Source: Pantanalinema sp. GBBB05 (GTDB lineage Bacteria > Cyanobacteriota > Cyanobacteriia > Leptolyngbyales > Leptolyngbyaceae). From it: a DNA stretch of 64,000 bases. The notes beneath the pieces are model-generated. The model ran no database searches, had not been told where the DNA came from, and was given only the letters and a program-made list of their open reading frames with translations. Made by a program: the position numbers and the translations under genes. Location of the stretch: assembly GCA_016743235.1 (NCBI GenBank), contig VRZD01000001.1:1-64000 (forward strand), read 5' to 3'. Shown here one piece after another: positions 53,119 to 61,319 of the stretch (its first letter is position 1; each line of letters starts with the position of its first letter).

Positions 53119-53358
53119 TTATTCTTCGTCCCAAAGCGATTGGGTATAGCCCAGTTTTGTGGCTGCATTGCGTTCATCAGCCGTCAAATCTTCCCAGTAG
53201 CGATCGTCCGAATCGGGCGCATCGGTGTCTTCCTCCCAGCTTGCCTCACTCCAGCCCAGGGCTGCCCATAAAGCTTGTTCATCACTACTCATGTCTGCCC
53301 AACTCAAATCATCCCAGGCAGCACTTGGATCACCTTTAATATCACGAATCGTTGCCAT
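53119..53358 (-). CDS. Small acidic protein with Trp-rich repeat
   Basis: 79 residues of pI well below 5. Two copies of a W-x-x-(L/M)(S/T)...E(Q/R)...LG(W/Y)....W pattern: WADMSSDEQALWAALGWSEA and YWEDLTADERNAATKLGYTQ, with a degenerate first element (WDDLSW). It recurs in cyanobacteria and some algae as I remember, without a function. No signal peptide. Confidence 0.65.
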   Translation of the reverse strand: MATIRDIKGDPSAAWDDLSWADMSSDEQALWAALGWSEASWEEDTDAPDSDDRYWEDLTADERNAATKLGYTQSLWDEE

Positions 53359-53490
53359 TCATTACCTCTTAATCAGGCGGAACAATTTGGGGGGATGGTA
53401 CTAATACCAGTTCTGGCTGAACCAATCCTCTACGAATGGTAATCGGAACTGCCAGCATTAACTTACCGACTATCTTATTCTTTACCTAAT

Positions 53491-54591
53491 TTAATTTGTT
53501 TGCAGCATTTCCTGCCGTTGGCGGGAATAATCCGCCGCTTTCGCCACATCGCCTAACGCAAAGTAGGCAACTTTCAGACTACCCAGCACTTGTTCTTCCA
53601 CCCGATGATCCTGCATTCTCCGAGCAATCGCCAAGCGCTGTTCATAGTAATCGATCGCTTTAGTATAGTTCCCTAAAGCATCGTAAGCTACTCCAATGCT
53701 ACCCAGAGCTTGTTCTTCACCCCGGTGATCATTGATCTCTTGCGCTACCAGTAACCGTTGTTTGTTATATTCGATCGCCCGGTGATAATCCCCTAAGGCA
53801 TAGTAAGTATTCCCCAGGTTACGTAAGATTTGACCTTCGGTGCGATGATCATTGACTTCCCGCGCCAACGCTAAACGTTGCTGATAGTAGTCAACCGCCT
53901 TGACATAATCTCCTAACGCATAACAGGCGTTACCCAGGTTCTTAAGAATCTGCTCTTCTACGCGATCATCTCCTACTTCGCGCGCAATCAGCAGACTTCG
54001 TTCTTCGTAGTGAATTGCGATCGCGGCATCCCCCAAGGCCTTATAAGCAAGCCCCAAGTTATTTAGAGCGGCCATTTCACCGCGCCGATCTTGAATTTCT
54101 TGGGCAACCGCAAGGCTTTGTTGCTGGTATTCGATCGACCGTTCCATCTCCTTGAGATGACGATAAGCATTTCCCAGCGTTGCCAAAATCTTAATAATAT
54201 TGCGCCGATCTTGGACTTTCTGAGCCAACGTCAGCGCTGACTGCGAATATTTAATGGCTTTGGCATAGTGCTTCATGGTGTAGTAAGTCTGTCCCAGACT
54301 ACTCAACACCCTCGCCTGGCCCGCCTCATCCCGCAGCTGTTGATAGAGGGCATACGCTTGCTGCAACGATTCTAGAGCAGCTTCAAACTGGTTAGCTTGG
54401 TAGTGTTCATAGCCCTGATTCAGTAAGCGATCGGCAACGACTAATGGAGTTTGCAGCGGATGCGCGATCGAATCCACAGGTGTTGGATCGTTTGGAAACA
54501 CCGTTTCGCGAGAAACAACTGGAAATTCAAAACCTGCTTTGGGCAGACCGTTAGGCGGTTCAGGCATAGGGGACTGAAAGCAGTTATCCAT
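53491..54591 (-). CDS. Tetratricopeptide repeat protein
   Basis: 366 residues. Seven to eight TPRs (34-42 residues each) from residue 65 to the end, with the pattern ALGDYVKAVDYYQQRLALAR and EQILKNLGNACYALGDYVKA repeated. These are the long, 40-residue TPRs typical of LGN/Rapsyn and Rap-like scaffolds. The first 50 residues are Pro-rich and loose. No kinase or CHAT domain is fused, so it is a scaffold with an unknown partner. Confidence 0.9.
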   Translation of the reverse strand: MDNCFQSPMPEPPNGLPKAGFEFPVVSRETVFPNDPTPVDSIAHPLQTPLVVADRLLNQGYEHYQANQFEAALESLQQAYALYQQLRDEAGQARVLSSLGQTYYTMKHYAKAIKYSQSALTLAQKVQDRRNIIKILATLGNAYRHLKEMERSIEYQQQSLAVAQEIQDRRGEMAALNNLGLAYKALGDAAIAIHYEERSLLIAREVGDDRVEEQILKNLGNACYALGDYVKAVDYYQQRLALAREVNDHRTEGQILRNLGNTYYALGDYHRAIEYNKQRLLVAQEINDHRGEEQALGSIGVAYDALGNYTKAIDYYEQRLAIARRMQDHRVEEQVLGSLKVAYFALGDVAKAADYSRQRQEMLQTN

Positions 54592-54971
54592 TGTGTGTGC
54601 CTCTCACTTCACATGGCTCAACCGGGCTGTTCCAGAAGGAGACATTAACCCGTTCTAGTAAAGACTATCCTTTCTAGTGACTTGGAGAACTCAGTAATCT
54701 TTCCAGCTTTACCATTATGTCCCCAAACAGCTATCCGTATTCTCCCTAAGAATACGGATAGATAGACTTGCAGACACCATAGCTAACAATATTTTTAGTT
54801 AGAACGGATAAGAATTGGGTATAGATGTCCCAATGACGCTCTAGTCAGGATAGAAGTTGGACAATTGAGATCCCATGCAGCCCTGATGATCAATGCTTAA
54901 TTGTTAGCCTAGCGAAAACTCAGAACATCGTCTATAAAATTTCGATGTAATAATTATCACCATTGATGAAT
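54592..54971. other. Gene-free region with a perfect palindrome
   Basis: About 380 bases between two minus-strand genes. It contains the 12-base perfect inverted repeat at 54731-54761 and little else that I can interpret. No ORF is supported. Confidence 0.6.
54731..54761. repeat. Perfect 12-base inverted repeat
   Basis: CTATCCGTATTC (54731-54742) and GAATACGGATAG (54750-54761) are exact reverse complements around loop TCCCTAA. It is about 140 bases upstream of the TPR gene start and 210 bases past the M16 stop. No T run follows on either strand, so an operator or transcript hairpin is as likely as a terminator. Confidence 0.6.
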
Positions 54972-56273
54972 TTATGACTCAACTGCCGTAGCAGGTCCCA
55001 CCAGGGAGATATGAGGGGTGGTGAAATATTTCTGGGCAATGGCTTGAGCAAATTCAGCTGTGGTATCGGTCACCTGTTGTTGAAAAATCGCATCAAAGTG
55101 GATCCCCAATTTTAAGGTTTCGTACCAGCCGAAAATTTGGGCAATCTGAGCGTTTGTTTGTTTACCTAACGCATATTGACCTAGCAGTTTATTCTTAGCA
55201 GAGTCCAGTTCTTCGCCAGTCAAAAGGGTTGTCTGAAGTCGATCAACTTCGTACTGCAATCCATCTAAAGCAGTTTGGGTATTTTCAGGAGCCGTTCCCA
55301 TATAGGCAACGAACTGAGCCGGATACAAGCGAGTGGTATAGAACGCCGAGACTTCATAGGCTAACCCTCGTTTTTCTCGCAACTCCACAAATAAGCGACT
55401 CGATAGACCATTCCCCAGGTAAGTATTCAATAACTTCAAGGCGGAATACTCTTGGGTACTTAGAGATTCCTGCTCCGATAGCGTCCCAATTCCCGGAGCC
55501 AAATACCCCAACATAATGATCGATTGTTGAGTTTCTTGCGCGATCGCTTTCGTCAGAGGTTGAGTCAACACAGGAGGCAAATCCAGGGTCGGCAGCGGTA
55601 CGTCAGGAGGTTGCCAGTCACCAAACACTTGTTGAATCAGCTGAACGGCAGCATCCGTTTGAATTCGTCCCGATAGACTGATCACAATATTGTCGGGACG
55701 AAAGTGAGTTTGATGGTAGTGGTGCAAATCCTCTGCTTGGAGTTGAGTGACGGAGTTGATTGTCCCCAGCCCGGGTAGAGCATAGGGATGCTCCCCATAC
55801 ATCATCCACCGCAGTTGATCGAAGGCAATAGTAAAGGGTTGTTCCTGTTGAGAGCGAATTGCCTGCAAAGTTAGGCGGCGTTCTAGCTCTAGCTCTGACT
55901 CCGGGAACGCTGGCGATCGTAGCAACTGACTGGCTAGCTTCAAGATGTCTTCAAAATCCGAAGACACGGTTTTTAAGCTTAAGAGAAAATAGTCTGTAGT
56001 GGCATCAGTGCTAAGACTAGCACCAACTGATTCCACCTGTTCCGCAATTTCTAGGGAAGATAAGCGGTCTGTCCCCTTGGTTAGCACAGCGGCAATCAGA
56101 TGGGACAGCCCGGCTTGATGGGGTAATTCCCACCGGCTACCAGCCCGAATAAAGATCCGTGCTGCAATGATGTCTGCTGTAGGATTTTCAGCCACCAGGA
56201 CCACCATACCGTTATCTAAAACTGTCCGGTGAATTGCCTGAAGTTGCTGAGAGAACGTTGAGCCGAGAGTCAC
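54972..56273 (-). CDS. M16 peptidase family, non-catalytic partner
   Basis: About 433 residues from GTG 56273, which has AAGGA just upstream (a TTG at 56336 is an alternative). The insulinase/M16 fold is clear (LDNGMVVLVAENPTADIIAA, SQLLRSPAFPESELELERRL, HYHQTHFRPDNIVISLSG), but the zinc motif HxxEH is replaced by HLIAA in GLSHLIAAVLTKGT. It is therefore a regulatory or structural subunit. The catalytic partner is encoded just upstream on the same strand (stop 169 bases from this start). Confidence 0.9.
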   Translation of the reverse strand: MTLGSTFSQQLQAIHRTVLDNGMVVLVAENPTADIIAARIFIRAGSRWELPHQAGLSHLIAAVLTKGTDRLSSLEIAEQVESVGASLSTDATTDYFLLSLKTVSSDFEDILKLASQLLRSPAFPESELELERRLTLQAIRSQQEQPFTIAFDQLRWMMYGEHPYALPGLGTINSVTQLQAEDLHHYHQTHFRPDNIVISLSGRIQTDAAVQLIQQVFGDWQPPDVPLPTLDLPPVLTQPLTKAIAQETQQSIIMLGYLAPGIGTLSEQESLSTQEYSALKLLNTYLGNGLSSRLFVELREKRGLAYEVSAFYTTRLYPAQFVAYMGTAPENTQTALDGLQYEVDRLQTTLLTGEELDSAKNKLLGQYALGKQTNAQIAQIFGWYETLKLGIHFDAIFQQQVTDTTAEFAQAIAQKYFTTPHISLVGPATAVES

Positions 56274-56441
56274 GAAATTATCCTTCAAGTAATCAGCAAA
56301 AGTAGTGCAAACAAGCCGAGAAATTGGAGAGGTCAATTAAGCAGAAGGCAATAGCATTGAATGTTAGCTGAACAACGAAGCCTGCCCCTACAGTTTCCTC
56401 CGCATTTTCTCCATCGCCTTAGCCAGTCTCATCCCCTACCG

Positions 56442-57731
56442 TTATGTCGGTCTGACAACCACTGCCGCATAGTGATAGGGCGATAGATATTGTCCAGCCA
56501 GCTGTTGCAAATCCTCCGATCGCAAGGCACGGATCTGTTGAGGATAGCTGGCAACTAATTCGGGTCGAGCAATTACGCTGTAATAGCCATATAAACCGGC
56601 TAGTTGACTAGGGGTTTCAGTAGAAAAGGCATGATCATTACAGAGTAGTCGCTTACAGCGTTCCAGTTCTGCTTCCGCAACTGGAGCCGCCGCAAGTTCG
56701 GATAGACGATCGCCAATAATCGCTTCCACCCGTTCCAGGTTTTCAGCGTCTAACCAGGCAGAGATAGTAAATAACCCTGATTCACGCTGAAGAGAAAAAC
56801 TACTGCCGATCGCCTGGACTAAATTCCGCTCCTCGCGCAATTCACGCACCAAGCGAGACATCCGTCCTTCCGCCAGGAGTACAGAAATGACATCTAACCC
56901 ATAAGCCGCCTGCAACTGTTCTTCCTGGCTGCGTAACGGGGAATCGACTCCTGGTCCTAGCCAAGCCATCATCAACCGAGCTTGTTCTAGTCGTGGCAGG
57001 CGAAGTTCTTGCCGATAAATACTGGAAATCGGCGGTTCCGCATCCGGTAAGGGACAGGGACAAGCTGTTTGTAGCGGAAAGGTGGAAAAGTTGCGGGCAA
57101 TCAAATCGATCGCGCGGTCTTGCATCACATTGCCGACGACCACGATCGTCATATTTTCCGGTTGGTAATGCGCCTGATGGAAGCAACGCATCTCAGTAGG
57201 AGAGTGGCGCATCAACAATTCCTCCGTTCCCAGAATGGGTCGCCCATAGGGATGATGCTGATAAACCGCTTCTGCTAATGACTGAAATGCCACACAATCG
57301 GGATTATCGTAGGATTGACGAATTTCCTCGAGCACCACATCCCGTTCCCGATCGAATTCCTCATCGGGAATTGCCGCATTCAACAGGATTTCTGCCAGAT
57401 AGGGTAAGGTTTCCTCCAAGTACTGGTCAGCAGTAGTAATAAAGTAGTGCGCATAATCATGGCTGGTGGCGGCATTCGTCATCCCACCTCGATATTCGAT
57501 CGCCCAATCAAATGCCCCTGGCGGTAGGCGATCTGTTCCCTTGAAAATCATATGCTCTAGGAAGTGAGCCATGCCGCACCAGCCGTCAGGTTCGGCGATC
57601 GCTCCGGCTTTGACCCAGACATCCACCGCCGCAACCGGCATAGCAGGCGTGTATTGATGAATAACGGTCAATCCGTTATCCAGTTGTATCCGGCTAGCCG
57701 GAAAGGTAGAACAGTCTAAAAGGTTTACCAA
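56442..57731 (-). CDS. M16 zinc peptidase, catalytic partner
   Basis: 429 residues (TTG start at 57731; the true start could be a few codons later). The zinc-binding motif HFLEH in MAHFLEHMIFKGT is intact and the third ligand Glu lies in VVLEEIRQSYDNPD. It has the two-domain build of half-length M16B proteases, with QAHYQPENMTIVVVGNV in the middle. With the non-catalytic partner 54972-56273 it likely forms a heterodimer that degrades peptides, like mitochondrial processing peptidase. Confidence 0.92.
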   Translation of the reverse strand: MVNLLDCSTFPASRIQLDNGLTVIHQYTPAMPVAAVDVWVKAGAIAEPDGWCGMAHFLEHMIFKGTDRLPPGAFDWAIEYRGGMTNAATSHDYAHYFITTADQYLEETLPYLAEILLNAAIPDEEFDRERDVVLEEIRQSYDNPDCVAFQSLAEAVYQHHPYGRPILGTEELLMRHSPTEMRCFHQAHYQPENMTIVVVGNVMQDRAIDLIARNFSTFPLQTACPCPLPDAEPPISSIYRQELRLPRLEQARLMMAWLGPGVDSPLRSQEEQLQAAYGLDVISVLLAEGRMSRLVRELREERNLVQAIGSSFSLQRESGLFTISAWLDAENLERVEAIIGDRLSELAAAPVAEAELERCKRLLCNDHAFSTETPSQLAGLYGYYSVIARPELVASYPQQIRALRSEDLQQLAGQYLSPYHYAAVVVRPT

Positions 57732-57970
57732 ACTCGCGATACCTGGATTCCTAATTGGATATAACCTAACACCTCATTTATAAAAAATTATAAGGAGTTT
57801 GCTCCCTACTTAATCCTTACTTAACTCTTTTCTGGCTCAAATCCTCTAAATTGCGGTTGCAAAACGAAAAAAGCCTGTTCCCACCTTAAACATCTGTCCC
57901 ACGAACAAAAATCACCGTTCAAGCCGAAATGGATGCATTAGACTGCTTTCAGGGTTACTAGCAGTTCTTT

Positions 57971-59461
57971 ATGTCAGATCCAATTTTAGTCCGGGGGCAC
58001 AGCAGTCGAGCTGCCATCCGCGAGTTGCAGCGGCTATTGAATCGGAAAGGGGCATTTCCAACCTTAACGGCAGACGGGCTATTTGATGACCAAACAGATG
58101 CAGCCGTTCGGCACTTTCAATGGACGCATGCTTTATTACCCGATGGTAAAGTAGGCACAAAAACCTGGGCAGCTTTACGATCGGTTCCTGACTCACCACC
58201 CTATCCTTCTGCAACCCGACCGATTTTGGGGTATGGGTCTACTCATGCCGCCGTGTATGAATTGCAAGTCCGATTAAATACAGCCGGTGTTCGCCCCTCA
58301 CTGTTAGTAGATGGTGTATTTGGCGGGAGAACCCTCAAGGCAGTGCAACAGTTCCAGTGGCGTATGAACTTGACCATTCATGGTACGGTTGACCATCTCA
58401 CCTGGGCGAAGTTACTGGACTGGATGCCTCAGGCGGTTGACCAAGTAACCACCCCAACCTTAGATCACAACAATTTATCTCTACAAGCGATCGCCGAAAT
58501 GGATGCTGAAACCTGGAAACAACTGACTCAATCATCCACTGAGCTAGCCCCTGTACTACCGGAGAAACTGGGAACCGTTAATACACTGGACGATCTATTT
58601 CCACCAGTGGGAGCCGCCGATGGTCACCAACCCCAGGGTAAAGCCGCCACACTAGCGCCCAGCTCTGATGTCAAACATCCTTTGTTGCGCCTGGGTGATC
58701 AGGATGCCCCCGAGCCAGCAGCTGGAGCGGTTCACACCTTACAGCAGCTCCTACAGAAAACAGTGAATCCGCGTCTGGAGGTGAATGGTCGCTTTGACGA
58801 TCGCACCTATCGCACCGTACTGCACTTTCAGCGGTTACATCATTTGATCCCCACAGGGGAAGTCAATGAAAGCACCTGGGAAAAACTTCTACGACCAACC
58901 AACAATCATCAAGCCGCCTCACCCGTAGTCGCCAATGATCGAACTTCAGAGCGATCTCAGCCTGGGGCTGAACCCCCATCAGGTGCAGGGCAGCTACCCA
59001 CCCGTCGCCTAGGGTTTCCGCAGTGGCGTGGTCCACGCACCCCCAAAGGCAGACCCTACCTGGTTCCAGAAATGCGGGAACCGGAGGAGCATCAGCAGGG
59101 ACCCATTCATGAACTGCAAACCCTATTACGGGCTAGTGGTGCAGCCGAACTAGCGATCGATGGTTACTTCGGCTATGGCACCTTCCAGGCTGTCAAAAGC
59201 TTCCAGAGTCAGCAGGACTTAATTTTGACTGATGGACGAGTGGGAGATGAAACCTGGGATCAGCTGGTAGAGTTGGCAATGGAACACCGATCGCACATGC
59301 CCAGCACCAATCCAAGAGGGACAATGACGCTAGCCACCTTAGGGAAATATTACGATCCGAAAAATTATCCCCATCAAACCAGTGCCTTTTTATGGTTACA
59401 AAGCCAGATTCCGCCAGAAATTTTTAATGCTTTTGTTGCCTACTGGCGGAATCCCAATTAG
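57971..59461 (+). CDS. Multi-module peptidoglycan-binding protein
   Basis: 496 residues. Four PG_binding_1 modules at about 8-72, 85-150, 252-312 and 378-438 (each with a DG.FD..T..AV..FQ pattern, e.g. DGLFDDQTDAAVRHFQ). Pro-rich linkers separate them. There is no signal peptide that I can see and no catalytic domain. The last 60 residues are a short alpha region. Such proteins recognise cell wall glycan; export route unknown. Convergent with the deacetylase gene, 4 bases between stops. Confidence 0.85.
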   Translation: MSDPILVRGHSSRAAIRELQRLLNRKGAFPTLTADGLFDDQTDAAVRHFQWTHALLPDGKVGTKTWAALRSVPDSPPYPSATRPILGYGSTHAAVYELQVRLNTAGVRPSLLVDGVFGGRTLKAVQQFQWRMNLTIHGTVDHLTWAKLLDWMPQAVDQVTTPTLDHNNLSLQAIAEMDAETWKQLTQSSTELAPVLPEKLGTVNTLDDLFPPVGAADGHQPQGKAATLAPSSDVKHPLLRLGDQDAPEPAAGAVHTLQQLLQKTVNPRLEVNGRFDDRTYRTVLHFQRLHHLIPTGEVNESTWEKLLRPTNNHQAASPVVANDRTSERSQPGAEPPSGAGQLPTRRLGFPQWRGPRTPKGRPYLVPEMREPEEHQQGPIHELQTLLRASGAAELAIDGYFGYGTFQAVKSFQSQQDLILTDGRVGDETWDQLVELAMEHRSHMPSTNPRGTMTLATLGKYYDPKNYPHQTSAFLWLQSQIPPEIFNAFVAYWRNPN

Positions 59462-59465
59462 TTGG

Positions 59466-60770
59466 TTAGTGCGATCGCCCTTCCAAACTGCCTTTCTGCC
59501 AGACTGTCGATTGGCGTTGGGCTTTCATAGCTAATAGTTCCGGCACGGTGACAAAGCGATAGCCCCGGCGCTTTAAGGTATCAATGACTTGCGGTAAAGC
59601 TTCTACCGTCGGATTGCGATCGCCACCGCCATCATGCATTAACACAATGCCACCAGGTCTGGTGTTTTTCAGGACATTATCGACCACGATCGGAGCCGAG
59701 ACATAGTAATCTTCGGAATCGGCAGACCACAGCGTCACGGTGTAACCCAATTTTTGCGCGTAAGTTGCCAGACTACCGCTCAGATTCCCACCAGGTGGTC
59801 GCATTAGGGTCGTTTTTACACCTGTGATGTCATACATTAATTTTGCGGCATTGCCTAACTCTTGGGCAGCCGTGGCTTCATCCATATCATTCATCAAGTG
59901 TTGCCAGGTATGGTTACCGATCGCGTGTCCAGCTGCCACGACCTTTTTGGCAATCTCTGGATTATTTTGGAGGGGAATACCAACCCAGTAAAACGTGCCT
60001 TTAATATTATTCTGCTTGAGAATCTCAAGAATTTTCTCGGTGGTACTGGGCCAGGGACCATCATCGAAGGTTAACGCCACCACCTTCTCCGTACCAACCG
60101 AGTTCACCTCTTGAACAATCTTCCCCTTGTACTCATCTGGTGCAGTAAAGGTTAAGGATTGCGGTTGAATGGGTTTGGCGCGGACAATCTCAGTTTTACG
60201 GTTGGCTGTCGCTCCGGGAGTTTGTACGGCTGTAATCGGAGCGGACTGAGCTGTTTGCTCAGTGGCAGATGGCTCAATCCTAAATCCAGTCGCTTCCAAG
60301 TAAAGAAACCAGTAACACAGGATAAAGCCGGCAAACGCAAACCGATTCAGGAGGAAAGAGCGGAAAATCCGGAACCGGACTTGAGCTGGATCAGGACGGT
60401 AAGACGCTCGCCGCGATCGCCGTCTGGCATTGGCAGGGGTGCTAATGCGGACCGATTGCTGCCAGAGCACATCGGATTCTCCTGCCATCCGAGCGATCAC
60501 CCGAACATCCCGAATGGCTGACGAGTTCAGAGTCCATAGGCGGTAACAAATAAACCGCACTAAGGTTTGACGTAAGGTAAGACAGCGTTCGCGCCGTTGC
60601 TGATGAAAATTGACAAAGATCTTGAGACAGCCAGAGCGAGTCGCCTCTGCCTGGATATAGATCCCTTGAGGAGCCAACAGGCTGTTGATCCAATAGGCGA
60701 TCGCCCGAAAATTACCTTGCCGTGCTAACTCAAGGATAGACGGTTGATATTGACTATTTGAGTAAGCCAT
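59466..60770 (-). CDS. Polysaccharide deacetylase with N-terminal cytosolic domain
   Basis: 434 residues. Residues 1-120 form a domain (GNFRAIAYWINSLLAPQGIY, TLVRFICYRLW) seen before several cyanobacterial proteins as I recall; residues 145-165 are one membrane helix; residues 220-420 are the NodB homology domain with ALTFDDGPW (metal Asp), GNHTWQH (His pair), RPPGGN and LMHDGGGDR. It removes acetyl groups from GlcNAc or MurNAc outside the membrane, tethered by the helix. Same-strand neighbours are absent, and it converges with the peptidoglycan-binding gene. Confidence 0.9.
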   Translation of the reverse strand: MAYSNSQYQPSILELARQGNFRAIAYWINSLLAPQGIYIQAEATRSGCLKIFVNFHQQRRERCLTLRQTLVRFICYRLWTLNSSAIRDVRVIARMAGESDVLWQQSVRISTPANARRRSRRASYRPDPAQVRFRIFRSFLLNRFAFAGFILCYWFLYLEATGFRIEPSATEQTAQSAPITAVQTPGATANRKTEIVRAKPIQPQSLTFTAPDEYKGKIVQEVNSVGTEKVVALTFDDGPWPSTTEKILEILKQNNIKGTFYWVGIPLQNNPEIAKKVVAAGHAIGNHTWQHLMNDMDEATAAQELGNAAKLMYDITGVKTTLMRPPGGNLSGSLATYAQKLGYTVTLWSADSEDYYVSAPIVVDNVLKNTRPGGIVLMHDGGGDRNPTVEALPQVIDTLKRRGYRFVTVPELLAMKAQRQSTVWQKGSLEGRSH

Positions 60771-61319
60771 TCTCTCTCAACACCAAATCAATTTCGATAA
60801 CTTAACAACTGTGATTTAACTTAAGACAAGTACACAAATAAGCCAGGATTGCATCCCTGCATAGAGCCTGACTAACCTCTAGCAATTCTCCCAGCAGATG
60901 CTTGGCAGCTTACTGATTTGCGATCGCAACCCTTATCCTGTACCCATTTCGCTTGATTTTGCTCACTATCGCCTACACAGGTTACACGCTAACTGAAGAA
61001 TTGCAGCAAGAGAATTTCAATTTCAAAGATTGAGAATTGTAAATAGGCAACGTTGGTATCGTATCGGTAATTGCAATCGGTCTTTGCTAGACTCAACGAT
61101 CGAGGCAGATTGGGGCATTCTAGAGCCAAGTGCTGCGTATTGAGCACTAAGGTGCAACTCAACCAGTCATCACCACAAGATCTACGGCAAAACCACTCTA
61201 GAGATCGCGGTATCTTGACATCATAGAAACTATGAAATGGGCAATTTTATCCCCTGTTTTTCGCTGATCAAATTTTTATTTAACAACTATTCATTTATTC
61301 ATTGATAGAGAGCAAGCGG
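60771..61319. other. Divergent promoter region
   Basis: About 550 bases between divergent genes. I see no ORF of note, no strong hairpin and no recognised regulatory motif. The last 60 bases before 61320 are AT-rich. Confidence 0.55.
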
